From Burhinus oedicnemus (Eukaryota; Chordata; Aves; Charadriiformes; Burhinidae), in NCBI GenBank assembly GCA_008921705.1, contig VFFE01007638.1, positions 402,933-466,932 on the forward strand: 64,000 nucleotides of DNA, given 5' to 3'. Below, piece by piece: positions 49,419 through 62,335 of this stretch (positions are counted from its first letter, which is position 1; every line of letters begins with the position of its first letter). The translations under genes were made by a program, and so were the position numbers. Below the pieces are notes generated by a model. That model saw only the letters and a list, made by a program, of their open reading frames with translations, made no database searches and was not told where the DNA came from.

Positions 49419-49848
49419 GGGATGGAGCATCTCTCTTATGCAGACAGGCTGAAAAAGTTGGGGTTGTTGAGCCTGGAGGAGAGAAGGCTGCGGGGATACC
49501 TTATAGAAGCCTTCCAGTACCTGAAGGGGGCCTACAGGAAAGGTGGAGGGGGACTCTTTATCAGGGAGTGTAGTGATAGGATGAGAGGTAATGGTTTTAA
49601 ACTGAAAGAGAGTAGATTTAGATTAGGTATTAGGAAGGAATTCTTTACTCTGGGGGTGGTGAGACAATGGAACAGGCTGCCCAGGGAAGCTGTGGATGCC
49701 CCCTCCCTGGAAGTGTTCAAGTCCAGGTTGGATGGGGCTTTGAGCAATCAGATCTACTGGGAGGTGTCCCTGCCCATGGCAGGAGTGTTGGAACTAGATG
49801 ATCTTTAAGGTCTCTTCCAACTCTAACCATTCTATGATTCTACGATTT
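49419..49848 (+). mobile_element. CR1 LINE, 3' part of LTR-interrupted copy
   Basis: Continues the copy from 48798 at MEHLSYADRLKKLGLLSLEE. The open frame 49422-49808 (128 codons) keeps the original C-terminus, including VRQWNRLPREAVDAPSLEVF and the run-on past the usual end into LPMAGVLELDDL. The tail is ATTCTATGATTCTACGATT at about 49830-49848. Rejoining this half to 47170-48798 gives the ordinary CR1 order with only the LTR and its target duplication in between. Confidence 0.95.
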
Positions 49849-52800
49849 TAATATGGCTTCTAGATCCTTTACTGGACTGAGTCTTCAATTTCAGGCTGTC
49901 ACATAAATCTAATGACTGCGAATGAAAAGGGTTGTTAAAGTAGACTTCTAAAGTTATCAAGAAAAAGTAGGAGCAGTCTATTAACTGGCAAAACCACCTA
50001 TTTATAAGGAAAACCTTATTAACAAAAGATAAGTGAAACTGTTAAGATATTACCTAAGTAAACTTGTCTGGGGAATTAATATGGTTAAAGGTTTAAATTG
50101 GGTACTTTTTCTTTAAACACAGAACAAAATTTAAATTCTAAACCTTAAAGGCAGTTTTTGTTTTAGTCAAATGACAGTAAAAAATGGTAGAAATCTGATT
50201 AGATTAAGACTGAGAGTCAACGAAATAATAAAAAGTTATTTTGTATAACGTTCCAATTGTACTAATACCCTTGTTTTTTATTGTTGCTGTTATCATTACC
50301 TGACTCAAAGACTCTACAGAAAAAATATACTGTTTCATATTGAAAATTCAGTTCAGCCATATAAACTTCTGAAGTGTCACAAAAAGAGATAATGTACCAA
50401 GAAAAACACCAGTAGAGACTGCAAAGAGAAAGAAGTTGGCTGAATGGCCGGGGGAGGGGGGAAAAATAAAACAACAAAAGCTATTTGGCCCTTTAACAGC
50501 ATTTGCTTGCTGACCAAGCCAGGATGTTTTAGGGTTTTGAAGAGCAAAACAGTAGTCTGGGGAAAGATGAATGGAACTGGAGGAATCCTTTTTAAACCAA
50601 CAGTGGCTAGTTAGGGCAGAATATATAAATAGAAGAAAATTACTGAGCTTGAGCTTCACATGGCAATAGATTTTATGTTGTAATAACATCTTTTATTTCA
50701 GCTCAGTGAGCACAGTTTGCTCTAAGAACAGCAAATGTATAGAGAATGTGGGATCTCCATCTGGAGGAGTGCTAATGTTTCCTAGTTCTCTCTAGTGTTT
50801 AGGTAATTCTATTGTAAAAAGAAATAAAAAGCAAAATAACGAAAAAAAGGAAAACAAGAATGTAAGAAACTGTTTTAAAGACGTGACTTAAAAAGCTTGC
50901 CTTGAGATTTCTTTTGAAAGTTCCTGTCAAAAATTATTTTGTTTTTAAGCCTAAATTAAATTTTTCATTAAAATCCTATGAATTTAATAGAAATCTTGAG
51001 GGATTTCTGAAATATTTTGAAAATGGAAAAATGCTGACTTGCATGCTACTGGTGATTATCTTTGCTGTTTCCTAGCTGATCTATCTTTCACGTTACGCCT
51101 CTGATGATATGCTGCAGACACAGACCCAATCCAACAGATCCATGTAGGACTGGGACAGACTGGCTGTGTCACAGGAGAGAACATACAGCCAGGGAGAGTC
51201 AGAAAAATTAATAAAAGCCTCTGGAACTATCCAGGCATCCAATAACTCCTTCAAATCTCAGAAGTAGCATTTCTGAATACTTTTTTTTCCTCTCTTTTTT
51301 TTTTGTTGCTCTTATTCTTTAATAAATTAACTGAGGAAGGAAAAGCTAACTTGGATTTCCTTCAACTATTCTATGAGAGTATCTCTCCTTCAACTTTTGC
51401 TCCCCTAATGAACTGAAAATGTGCCCTCCAGCCACCTGAACTATTTGAAGTATTTATGCTAGACTTTGTTCATGGAAGGTAGGGAAAACTCTCCAAAAAG
51501 CGTGAAGGCACTGCCAGCTCTCTGTTGGGCAACGCTACTGGAACTGCAGTTTCCTGACTGTTCTTAGTTGCTTTTCACTAAGCCAGGAAAAAAAAAAAAG
51601 AAAATATGGTTGTGGGGGGAGATTGGGGGATTCTGAAATATATGCAAAAAAAGTAAAATAAGATGATAGAGGAGTAAAAATATGCTGGACAAAAAACACA
51701 GAGGGAAAATTCCTTTAAATATAATATGGGTATGTAAAGAAAAAAAAAATTAGGGTAATCGTTATACTTAAGGAAGGGAAGGTGTAATTAGAAACAGAAG
51801 AAATGTAATTGTCAAAGTTTACCATAATTCCAGGATGAGAGGCTGAAAGGTGGTTCATAGTAGAACAGAGCTGGACTTTTTAAATTTGCATATTTACATT
51901 TGAATATGCAAGTCAGATAATGCTTTGTTCCCTTTGGCTTGTCACTTCTCTGTTTTATCAGCTCCTTATTTGGTGGGTAGCTTTTGCAGGCTATATTACT
52001 ATTCTCAGTATAGCTTCTGTCTTTGTTCAACTGATACTCAGTGCACACAAAGAAGGCTTGTGAAGAATAAAAATCATAGACTTTTTTCCTGCCTTCCACT
52101 TTTTTCTATTGATCTGAGATGCCAAAAAAAGCTATCAGCTAATCAAAGATGAGTGTTTGACCCTTGGTGCCAGGTAAAAAAAAAATAAATAATTGTCCTT
52201 CTTATTTGAGTAGATCTCTTGAATATACAAATATGCAGACTGAGTTGCTCAAATCTGAAATTATAATGTCCTTTTTAGAATTATGAATTCCACTTTTGGG
52301 AACAGAAGTAGACTCCTGTTTCAAAAAAGGTACATGTATAGAGACGAAAAAAATAACCAGTTTTTTTGTGGAGAACAGTTCAAGTGAAAGCAAATAGGGA
52401 ACTGATGCTCCTTCAGCTAGCAAATCAGGTCCCAGCTGCCCTTTTTTAGTCTGTGAAGTTCAGCACCTGCACGAGCTAGAAACATAATTATTATTTATGT
52501 ATAGGTGAGCTTCTGAGGGTTTAGGGAGCTCTCATACCTACACATGTCAATTTTTCACTGATGGCCTCAGACATTCTGCTGAACTTGTGATATTGCTTGT
52601 TGGTGTCAGGACCTCTGTGTGAACTTTTCCTTCTTACTGGTCTGTAGAAAATTGCATATATAGTATTCTCCTAAGCTTCACTCTAAATCAGGCCTCCATC
52701 CATGCTCACTTCTTCTTAGATCATGTAGACAGTAACAACAATAACAAAATGCTGCTTCTCTAGGACTGAGCCAATTCCTATGCAGTTCTTCCTCAGCTTC

Positions 52801-55800
52801 CTGCAGTAGGCAACAGCCCTAGTTACCAACCTCTGCACAGCTGTCTGTTCATACTAAGTACATATCTGCTTCCAGACTGATTGGAGTTCACTGTTTAATC
52901 TACTGCCACCTAACAGAGCGGATAAGATATACTTCTGTAGTCAGCTGTAGTCATGTCCAGCTAGATCGCAAAGTGAAGTGCAAAAGGCCAAATAAGTGCT
53001 CTCAGCCATTTTCGACTGGCTGACAGATTTTTTACCACATCATACTCCTGTTAACTTGAATCAGAATGGTAATAATGTCTATCTGCAAAACCCCGTCGCA
53101 CTCGGCGAGGAGGGAGCAATGTGCCAGCTGCAGCACATTGCTGGCAGAATCTGAGGCTCCTGGCTTACAGAAATTGTAATTGGATACACGAAAATGTAGT
53201 AATGACGAGCCTACAGGCAGCAGAAGATAATACTGTCTGTATTCTGTCCAGGCAAACAATTTTTATGTCATTCCTCTCATAGATTTCTTCTGTGTTTTAT
53301 TTGATAAATAGTAAATGGAAAGAGGAGGAAGCTAGAGTACGCCAGGAGATTCCGATAGGCAGCAAAAGAAAAACAATTGCCCAAATCATCCTCATTAACA
53401 TAATCACTGAAGAATAGGCAGCTGTAATGATTTTTTAAATATTGACGCTGACATTCTGAAGTGAATAACAGCTACGGTCTCAGCTGACAGCAGCTGCCAA
53501 CTGTGTGTGTAATAATTTTTCAGACTCTGTGGTGCCTACAATAGACAGCAATTTTGTGGGTGCTAGGGAATGCACCAAGGAATTTAAAACAAAAACCTTT
53601 TTATTCTTCTCCCATAGCATTTCTGCTTATTATGACAGTCATAGCAACACAGTCAAAAGCTTGATCAGAGAAGTGATGGCTGCATATTTATAAGGTCCAT
53701 AGCTCTTGTTTCCCAGTGGATTTTGTGTCATTTCAGTCAGAAAATTGCCTCCAGACAAATGCAATAATAAATTGGAGAAATCATTTCTGCCTTTTCTTTC
53801 ACTGTGATGAGCCTGAAAATGTAGGAAAGTGAGAAGATAGGGGTCATCATGAAATGCTTTCTTTGGTAGCACTAAGTCATATAGCTAGTGACTGTTTTAT
53901 GATAAAGCAAAATATTTACAGGAAAAAAAACCCATGAACAATTAGTGTATGCCATGACCTGAAAAGAGAAAGATTTTTTTTTAAAGTTAATGAAAAAAGA
54001 TTAACGTGTTATACACATTAAGATTTGAAAATGATAAACACATTTCTGAAAGCCAGATGAATCACACACATTTAAACAATCTGAAGTCATTAATGCAAGA
54101 TCCAACAAGGAATTGCATGTCTGCAGTGTAAGGCTGCTGAAACTTAGAGTACATGCCTAGATTTCTTTACATTTTATGAGGAATGATCACTAATCATCCA
54201 TGAATAGATGGATGATCAATGTTAATTTATTGAGTTCAGAGTTACATACAGCTGATCACAAAGGAATGCCAACCACCATTTTTTTGTCCCTTTCTGGTGA
54301 TTAGGAAGCTGAGTCAGAACTTCAAGAAAGCTTGTTTCAATTACTTGTATTTACAGTACAGAAAATTATTCTGAGGACAGAAATATAAATGTGATGAGCC
54401 TATTTATCTGGGATGGAGTAATAGAACTCTTGTTGCCTCCAAGAATTCTTATAAATTGACCTTTAAATAATCTTTGGATAAAAATAAAATGAAATAAAAC
54501 AAAATAAAAATTTGGAAAACAGGAAGTTAAGCTCTCATTTCCACATGTACACTAGTAGCCAAGCTCCTTCTTGTACTGCTGCTGACTTCATAACTCCTGT
54601 AATGTGATTTTCAGACCCTTGTAATTAAGAAAAATGTCCTAATTGAGAACAACTGATAGCCTTGAGATTACCTTTTCCTAATAGCTGAAGGAGGAATTCA
54701 GGTATTCTACTTAATAGATAAATACCTGTTTTGCTGCCTATAGTATTAAAAATTGCAGAAAAGAAAGTTGAGAGCACTGTACCTGACCCATCAAATGGTT
54801 TAGGTTCCATTCTTCTTAGTTTTTTATTTTAGCTTCTAGCTAAATTTTATGCAGGTGTTCCTTTGGGATTCAGTATTTCAAATCCAACCACTTCAAGCAC
54901 TTAGTCCAAAGAACTATGTCCAGCCACAGCTTAAAATGACATCAGCTGTACAATTACAAGCTGTTCTTCATCAATTTCAGCCTGCCAGAAAAAGGATTAT
55001 CTAAATTTCTTGGGTAAAATTTTACATATTATACTCCTGACATTAAAATTCAGAAAGTGCCTTTGAAAAATCTTCTAAGTTCAAAAGCAGATCAGTTAAC
55101 CAGACCTTGATCTGTGGGTTGTGGACACAGAAACCTCCCACTGGCTCTGTGTCTTTTGGAGTTTCATTTGTGTACGGACAAAAGAACTTAAATTACTGTT
55201 CATAGGTTGTGATATTTGTAGGTCTCAGAAACATAGTCAAAAGAAATATAATTAAACTAGATAAATAAGTCTCTTTAAAATACAGTGGACATTGCACGTC
55301 CATTAGTGGTAATCAGAGAAACTTCTATGGTGAGAAAACTTCTTCAAGTCACAAACTTACTGCTTGGTATTAAAGTGCTATTCACTGTGAATGAAATGAT
55401 CACAATATTTATTGTCAAAATCTCCTTCAGTGTCTGCTTTTATAAGAAGAACAAAATAGGAGAGAAGTGAAAAATCAATTAAAAATACAATCTTCCCTGA
55501 GGACATCCACACTTACTGGTTTCTGGATAGGCAAATAGCACCAAAACACAGTAACTTCAAAGTTCTCTTTTTATTCCATGGGCATTGTAGTCTAGATGGG
55601 CAGGAACTTCCATTTTATATGTCATTTGTGTCCTGATAAAGTGATTCTAAAAAAGTTGAAGGCATTGGGAAGTTGCTAACAAATAGAAAATGTGTTTTTC
55701 AAGGTGGTTTTTTATCAAAAAGTTCTGTAATGTGTAGGGAAAGGGACAGTACATTGGGAAAAATTGGTTTGCTTCTATTATGAAGCAGTAATTCAGCACT

Positions 55801-56437
55801 TCCGTGGACTAGAAAGGCAGTCTCACAACCCTGTTAGATATGTGCATTTATTCCAATAAACAAAGAATAAAGGAATGGAAGAGCTGATTCATTCCTCCTC
55901 TCAGGTATGTTCAAGTATTAATTTAATTGTATTACTTAAGCATTTTGCAAACACAGTGCTTAAGCTCCTGGTCTTCCAAAACACAACTGCCAAGGGGTGA
56001 TAGGTGGGGGACTTTTTATACAGAGAATGCTTAATGCGTATTTAATACCTTAGTGAAGTCTCATTTCCTCAGCTACTGTCATAGGCTAACAGTTTGTAAT
56101 ATTCCTCTGCACAAAATATCACATTAATAAAAAAAAAAAGAAAACCACAAATATGAAATACAGCCTTAGTCATTTTGTGAGGTTTCAGTCTCTCCTAATA
56201 TTCACAGTTTTCCATAAGAGGCAGGATACAGCTATTTCTGTTCATGCTCTTGCCAAGACCTTTTTCTTTCTCCGTAAAGTCTCTTTCATTGGAATATCAG
56301 GGAAAAATTTCAGGTTAAAAACCACAGCTATACCATTTCATGAGAGGGCAGCTTGCAAAAGGAGAAAGAAATCTCCTATCCCCTTGAATGCAGATCTGGG
56401 GAGCACAATAAATTCAACTTTCCTTTTCTTATTATGA
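49849..56437. other. Long AT-rich stretch, one possible regulatory block
   Basis: No mobile element was recognised. A mixed-composition part at about 52900-53880 contains a perfect 10-base dyad around an E-box (53115-53142) and several TAATT/ATTA-type words, and looks like a possible conserved non-coding region. A second dyad, ATCATCCAT / ATGGATGAT, lies at 54193-54216. The rest shows nothing nameable; open frames reach 113 codons with no domain. Confidence 0.45.
53115..53142. promoter_or_regulatory. Perfect 10-base dyad flanking an E-box
   Basis: AGCAATGTGC at 53115-53124 and its exact reverse complement GCACATTGCT at 53133-53142 are separated by CAGCTGCA, which contains the E-box CAGCTG. 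The stem-loop is too short for a microRNA precursor. A protein binding site or chance are the alternatives. Confidence 0.35.
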
Positions 56438-56527
56438 GTCACAGAATCACAGCACCACAGAAGTACAGGGGTTGGAAGGGACCTCTGGAGATCATCTACT
56501 CCAACCCCCCTGCCAGAGCAGGGACAC

Positions 56528-57514
56528 CTACAGCAAGTTGCACAGGACGGCGTCCAGGCGGGTTTGGAATGTCTCCAGAGTCAGAGATTCCACCACCTCT
56601 CTGGGCAGCCTGTTCCAGTGCTCTGCCACCCTCAAACAAAAGAAGTTCCTCCGCATGTTTAGATGGAACTTCCTACGTTCAAGTTTGTGCCTATTACCTC
56701 TTGTCCTATCATTGGGCACCACTGCAAAAAGACTGGTCCCATCCTCCCAGAACCCTCCCTTTAAGTATTTATAGGCATTGATTAGATGCCCCATCAGCCT
56801 TCTCTTCTCCAGACTCAAAAGACCCAAGTCCCTCAGCCTTTCCTCATAAGAACGATGTTCCAGTCCCCTAATCATCTTTGTAGCCCTCTGCTGTACCCTC
56901 TCCAGCAGTTCCCTGTCCTTCTTGAACTGGGGAGCCCAGAACTGGATGCAGGACTCCAGGTGCGGCCTCACCAGGGCAGAGTAGAGGGGGAGGATAACCT
57001 CCTGTGACCTGCTGGCCACACATGTCTTGATGCACCCCAGGATGCCATTGGCCTTCTTGGCCACAAGGGCACGTTGCTGCCTCATGGTCATCCTGTTGTC
57101 CACCAGGACTCCCAGGTCCCTTTCCACAGAGCTGCTTTCCAGCAGGTCAACCCCTGACCTGTACTGGTGCATGGGGTTATTCCTCCCCAGGTGCAGGACC
57201 TTACCCTTGCCCTTGTTGAACTTCATAAGGTTTCTCTCTGCCCAACTCTCCAGCCTGTCCAGGTAATGCTGAATGGCAGCACAGCCTTCTGGTGTGTCAG
57301 CCACCCCTCCCACTTCTGTGTCATCAGCAAACTTGCTGAGGGTACCCTCTACCCCTTCATCCAGGTCATTGATGAATATGTTGAAGAGGACTGGACCCAG
57401 TACTGAGCCCTGGGGAACACCACTTCTCACAAACCTCCAGCTAGACTCTGTGCCACTAATCACAACCCTCTCAGCTCTATCTGCCAGCCAGTTTTCAATC
57501 CACCCACTGTCCAT
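56528..57514 (-). pseudogene. CR1 ORF2 fragment, 328 codons of reverse transcriptase and C-terminus
   Basis: The longest genuine coding remnant here. Residues 31-47 are [17 protein letters not shown] and residues 62-65 are the catalytic FADD. The thumb-like and C-terminal region continues with [12 protein letters not shown] (about 98-109), [39 protein letters not shown] and [11 protein letters not shown], ending naturally at DAVLCNLL. The ATG at 57514 is not the original start; it lies just after a frameshift, and the family's ORF2 runs on upstream through 57653-57916. The normal role of the protein is target-primed reverse transcription of CR1 RNA. Without the endonuclease and the N-terminal half it should be inactive. 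Confidence 0.9.
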
Positions 57515-57652
57515 TCATCCAACCCACACTTCCTAAGCTTGCCTCTGAGGACGCTGTGGGAGATGGTGTCAAAAGCCTTGCTGAAGTCAAGGTAGACAAC
57601 ATCCACCGTCCTCCCCTCATCTATTTGTCCAGTCAGAAGGCTATCAGATTAG

Positions 57653-57916
57653 TCAGACATGACTTCCCCTTGGTGAATCCATGTTGGCTACTTCTGTTCC
57701 TCCAGATGCTTTGAGATGATGCCCAGAACAAGCTGCTCCAGGGATGGAGGTGAGGCTGACTGGACTGTAGTTTCCCGGGTCTTCCTTCTTGCCCTTTTTG
57801 ATAACTGCAGTGACATTGGCTTTCCTCCAGTCTTCAGGCACCTCGCCTGTTCTCCAGGACCTTTCAAAGTTGACACAGAGTGGCCCAGCAATGACTTCTG
57901 CCAACTCCCTCAGCAC
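57653..57916 (-). pseudogene. CR1 ORF2 fragment, N-terminal reverse transcriptase
   Basis: This 87-codon segment contains LRELAEVIAGPLCVNFERSW, EVPEDWRKANVTAVIKKGKK and EDPGNYSPVSLTS (RPVSLTS in the family, with R changed to S). After SIPG the frame is lost: the expected MEQ(L)-type block is shortened, and the peptide leaves the family pattern. It precedes the 328-codon remnant in the correct order. Confidence 0.82.
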
Positions 57917-58066
57917 TCACGGGTGCATCCCATCAGGACCCATGGACTTGTGGCTATCCAGTTGACTTAACTGATCTCTAACTTGATCCTCCTCAACCAA
58001 GGGAAAGTCCTCCTTCCTCCACAATTTCTCTGTTACCTGTAGAGTCTGGGGCTCCTGAGGGCTGGC

Positions 58067-58381
58067 CTAAGCAGTAAAGACTGAAGCAAAGAAGGCATTC
58101 AGTAACTCTGTCTTCTCTGCATCATCTGTCATCATGGACCCTGTCTCATTCAACAGTGGGCCCACATTTTCTCTCATTTTCCTTTTGCCTCTGCTGTACT
58201 TGAAGAAACCCTTCCTGTTGACCTTGACATCCCTTGCCGGATTTAATTCCAAGGAGGCCTTGGCTTTCTTTGTTTCATCCCTGCATACTCTGGCAGCATT
58301 CTTGTAATCTTCCCAAGTGGTCAGTCCCTTCTTCCACTTACTGTAAACTTCCTTCTTCCACTTGAGCTTTTTCAGAACCAT
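58067..58381 (-). pseudogene. CR1 ORF2 fragment, linker before the reverse transcriptase
   Basis: This 104-codon segment is the lysine-rich linker: KKEVYSKWKKGLTTWEDYKN, ARVCRDETKKAKASLEL, ARDVKVNRKGFFKYSRGKRK, then NVGPLLNETG and AEKTELLNAFFASVF, which is the conserved lead-in to the reverse transcriptase. The family meaning of this linker is structural and not catalytic. It overlaps the end of the upstream piece (58372-58605) in another frame, so a frameshift separates them. Confidence 0.85.
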
Positions 58382-58640
58382 GCAAGTCTCCTGCTTCCCT
58401 TGCCTGACTTCATGCTCTTAGGGATGCACCGATCCTGAGCTTGGAGAAAGTGGTACTTGAATATCAACCAGCTCTCTTGAGCCCCCCTACCCTCTAGAGT
58501 CCTGACCCATGGGATTTCTCCAAGTAGTTTCTTGAAGAGATCAAAGTTAGCCCTCCCGAAGTCCAAGACTGCAACCCTACTTGTCATTTTATGCCTACTG
58601 CACATAATCCTGAACTCGATCTTCTCATGATCATGATCAT

Positions 58641-61600
58641 AATAATGTTTTAAGATTTGAAAATAACCTTGCTTTTACGGTAAAACCTATGATGGTTTGT
58701 CATTATTTTTCATAAATTTTATGGCTTTAAAAAAAATCTTTGTTATTTTTTAAGATGTTAATTTTTTAAATTTCTTCTCTGAGAGATTACCTTCAATAAA
58801 ACAATTGCAGACTATGTTTACTGAGCAAAATCTACCTGTATGTAGAGCTACTCTGTTCTGCTCATCTTTAAGTTGTATAGGAGTACTGCCTTGAGAGCTT
58901 TCATTTGACTTGCTTACACAAGACGATTGTGTGAAAATTAACTTAATGGGAAAAACTTCACTGTATCTCTAAATTTATATTGTTTGATTTTAGAACCTTG
59001 ATACATTTTTGGACCAAAGTTGTTAGTCAAAGTTATCTTGCTGACAGCTTTTACTATTAGGAAAAACAAGGATAAAGTTTTCCTTTGGTATATTTACCAG
59101 GAATATTTGCACAGTCCTGTTGCTGTTAACACAGGATAAACCGAACTAGATGAGACAATTTATTTTCTCTAGGTCTAACCTTCTGGTTTTGGTATGTTTT
59201 TACAATACTAGTTTTTCTCACACTTTTCCTTAGAGTCAAGGTAGAAATGCCTTTCTTACTGTGTCTTGGCTTCTTTTCTGTTTTTACTACTCTACTTTGT
59301 TTCTTTCTTTTTCCTTATTTTTTTTTTTAATTTTTTATTTATGTTGGCAACATTACTTGGCTGAAAGCACAAAAAAATCTTCACATCCCAAATAATGCTT
59401 AGGTTTAAAATTATTACATCTAGCAGATGGAAATTCAATTGTTCCCTCATCACTTTTACAAATGGACACTGATACACTCAATATAGTCAGGAAAATAGCT
59501 CACAACCAAAAATCAATTTGCTGATTTTTAGTGGATAATGTGTGGACAGTTTCAAGTCCTTGAATTTCTTAACTGAGGCTGAAGCTTCTTTTTAATCTCC
59601 ACTACTTATGTTTTAAGGATTGTGCTGTTGAAACTCAGATTGGTAGGTGAGTTTCTAGTGACACAACTTTCTCTCACCAAGATATCTCTTTCCACATCAG
59701 GAAATGACAAATAACATACTTTTTATTGATTGATTTTCTGTTCTATGAACCCTATTCTCTTGTATAAATGAGATTTAACAAAATATCGTTCCATTTTTTT
59801 TTTTTCTTAACTTTTTGAACTGCTTTAAGAAGATTCATTATCGAGCTTGGGTGCATATTCTCAGTTGTATATCACTTGAGCTGTTAAGAACAGTTCAATG
59901 CCAACTAATCTGAGTGAAGGTTTTTCTTGAACCTATTGAAGTTAATGGGAGTTTTGTCATTCACTTAGGTGAAGCCAGGTTATCATTGCAGTTGGAAAGT
60001 TATTTTCTGTCTCTCTGTGGTAATGTTTCTTTCTGTCATGAGAAGATCTGATAAATAATAGTGGGCAACTCTTCTGCTTGATGAAGAGCTATCACTTTGA
60101 ACTAAGGAGTTTTCTACTAAAATGTATTTCTGCAACTAAGGAATTCTAGTTGCTTTATTTAGAGATTAAATTATTTGAAATATATTAACAAAATTTTATT
60201 TTCTTCAAGAGCTTTAAAGACTAAGGATTAATTCAGGAAAAAAGCTCTACAAAACCAGTTTGCTGACTTATCACCAGCGCTCTGTAGTTACACGAATGTA
60301 TATTCAGGATGGATATAATTTCCTTCAGTGGACTGATTACTATGCAACTTGGTAAAAGTTTATGATTATTTCAGTGAGCATTAAAAGACATACAGATATT
60401 CAGAAATCAAACAGTCAGACAGTTAAATTATATGATTAGTCCCATGTAAGTGATTGCTAAATTCATCATTGGCCATAGGAAAAATGTGAAAAAGGAAAAC
60501 ATAAAGACTGGACACATTTTGCCTCTTGAAATGGAAAAACTAAAATGTTCATTGAAAGCATAAAGGACTTTGTAATGCAAAGCGATTGCTGTTATTCTCT
60601 TAACTAGGACAATGGGAAGAACTCTGATTTGGTTGCTGATAGAGAAGCCACTTTGAAAACACTGAGGCAACAAATTCAAGAAAGCAAGAAATTAATCACT
60701 GATGTTATCTTCTTTACTTTTGAGTCAGCCACAGGTTGTTGCATATAATTTTATGCCAACTTTTAACATCAAGCAGAAAGGAAACTCGGGAAAAGGCTGA
60801 ATGTACCAGGTTGCAGTGTGGATGCCTAAAGTGGCATGTATTCAAATATGCTACTTGTAGCTCTGCATGGTGCTGAACCATTTACGTGTAACTCAAAAAA
60901 TCCAAATTATATCTTTACCTTATCCAATAGGCTCATCTGTCCAAGAACGGGGAATTATTAAACATAGCCAATAATTGAAGAATTTTATTTTGTCTAGAAT
61001 ACCAGTGTTAATGAGTTAATTAAAAAAAAAAATCACAAAGGAGATAGAATGTAACCTTATGTTACGGTTTCAGCAAAATACACTGAAATGGCACTTTTTG
61101 CAGAAGTCAAATTCATGCACATCTTCTACTGGCACTAATCTTGTAGTAGAAGCTAGTTTTAACAACTTGGCATCCCCAGGGGAAATGCAGGTATATGAGT
61201 TACCTGAATGACACAAAAATAGCAGATGTTCAGTGAATATCTAGTTTCCTTATTCTGTTCTATTTTACTTGTTAATTTAAAATGAATTATTTTAAATCAA
61301 AGCAACTGATTTTGCTGTTTGTACATCAGACCATAACATCTGCTCCCTCAGATACAAAGATGTAAGAGCAAATTCTGTGCTGATTTCTATATATGAATCT
61401 GTTTCTAAGATTTATTAAATATTCCCTGCTATGGTATTTTAGTTTCAGGGAACAGCAGCATAGAATTTAATTCATATAGCTGTAGCAGTACTTTTATGCA
61501 TTGGTAAATACTTGACCCTTAACATGCCATGGAAAATTTGAGTGTGTGGTTTCTAACAAAAAATATCTGTTTAAAACACATTCACTTACACATATGTAGG

Positions 61601-62107
61601 GAATTTGCACAACATTTATTTGTCTTTGTTCTGTGCCACTGTTGTAGGACAATCTAGGGCAAGCTGCAAGAATCAAAGTCTCCTAGATGTTTTTCCTCAT
61701 GAATACACCCCATCTACTCTCTCCCTTTCATACGTGATGCAGTGGCTCCTATTATCTGCATAAAAAAAACCATATCTCCAGCCCAGAGGTCTGCATATTC
61801 TTAATTTGTCGTGGTTTGTGCTGAGCAGCAGAACCTAGCAGCATATTGTAGCTTTAGCGAACACAGACAATTATTTTTCCATTTCTCTGTATGCAATGTT
61901 CACAAGTCTTGTTCTATCCATCTCAAACCGTAAAATACACCCTGGTTAACCTGCTTTATTGGCTTTCAGTTCAGAGGTAGACTATCACAAAAAATCATGC
62001 TTGCTGAACGTTTCAAAATATAAATAGAATGAATGAATTAACTTCAGGAGAAGAAGATTAAGACTAGTGGTATGTTATCTACCTTTAGCATAGAAGTTTC
62101 TATATTA
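58641..62107. other. AT-rich stretch without recognised gene
   Basis: The first bases form the palindrome ATGATCATGATCAT (58627-58640) at the CR1 break. A possible ancient amniote repeat with TTGAAGTTAATGGGAGTTTT lies at about 59925-59985. Open frames reach only 83 codons and carry no domain. Confidence 0.55.
59925..59985. repeat. Possible ancient amniote interspersed repeat
   Basis: CCTATTGAAGTTAATGGGAG followed by TTTTGTCATTCACTTAGGTG resembles the old reptile/bird repeat built around 'TTGACTTCAATGGGAGTTTT'. It is short. Confidence 0.35.
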
Positions 62108-62112
62108 TTAGC
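62108..62112. repeat. Target-site duplication, left copy (TTAGC)
   Basis: Identical to 62652-62656 on the other side of the solo LTR. Confidence 0.85.
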
Positions 62113-62335
62113 TGTCCTGGTTTCAGCTGTGATAGAGTTAATTTTCTTTCTACTTGTTGCTGTGTTTTCAGATTCGCTATGAAAGGAATGTCAGTAATGC
62201 ATATTGTTTTAGTTGTTGCTAAGTGATGTTTATACTAGTCAAGGACTTTTTTCAGCTTCCCATAGAAGCTGAGAAGTATAGACAGAACAACTGAATGGCC
62301 AATGGAATATTCCGTACCATAGATGTCATGCTCGG

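Larger units (their letters stand above)
56438..58635 (-). mobile_element. CR1 LINE, best preserved copy in the window
   Basis: About 2.2 kb. The tail side is at 56438 (TCACAGAATCACAGCACC on plus). Minus-strand ORF2 pieces run in family order: 58372-58605, 58067-58381, 57653-57916 and 56528-57514. Endonuclease is absent; the 5' break is near 58635, inside the linker that starts with 'AGGGTTGCAGTCTTGGACTT'. The reverse transcriptase keeps [17 protein letters not shown] and FADD. Lesions include a likely one-base loss near 57505 (GTGGGTGG for GTGAGGTGG) and a short deletion near 57635 (in the TNLIAF region). Divergence from the family pattern looks lower than in the other copies. Confidence 0.97.

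Noticed and set aside
53100..53150. Possible microRNA hairpin at the dyad
   Set aside because: The perfect stem is only 10 base pairs with an 8-base loop, and pairing does not continue outward, so it is far too short for a precursor.
56786..57536. Several plus-strand frames of 73-87 codons
   Set aside because: They are antisense shadows of the CR1 reverse transcriptase on the minus strand.
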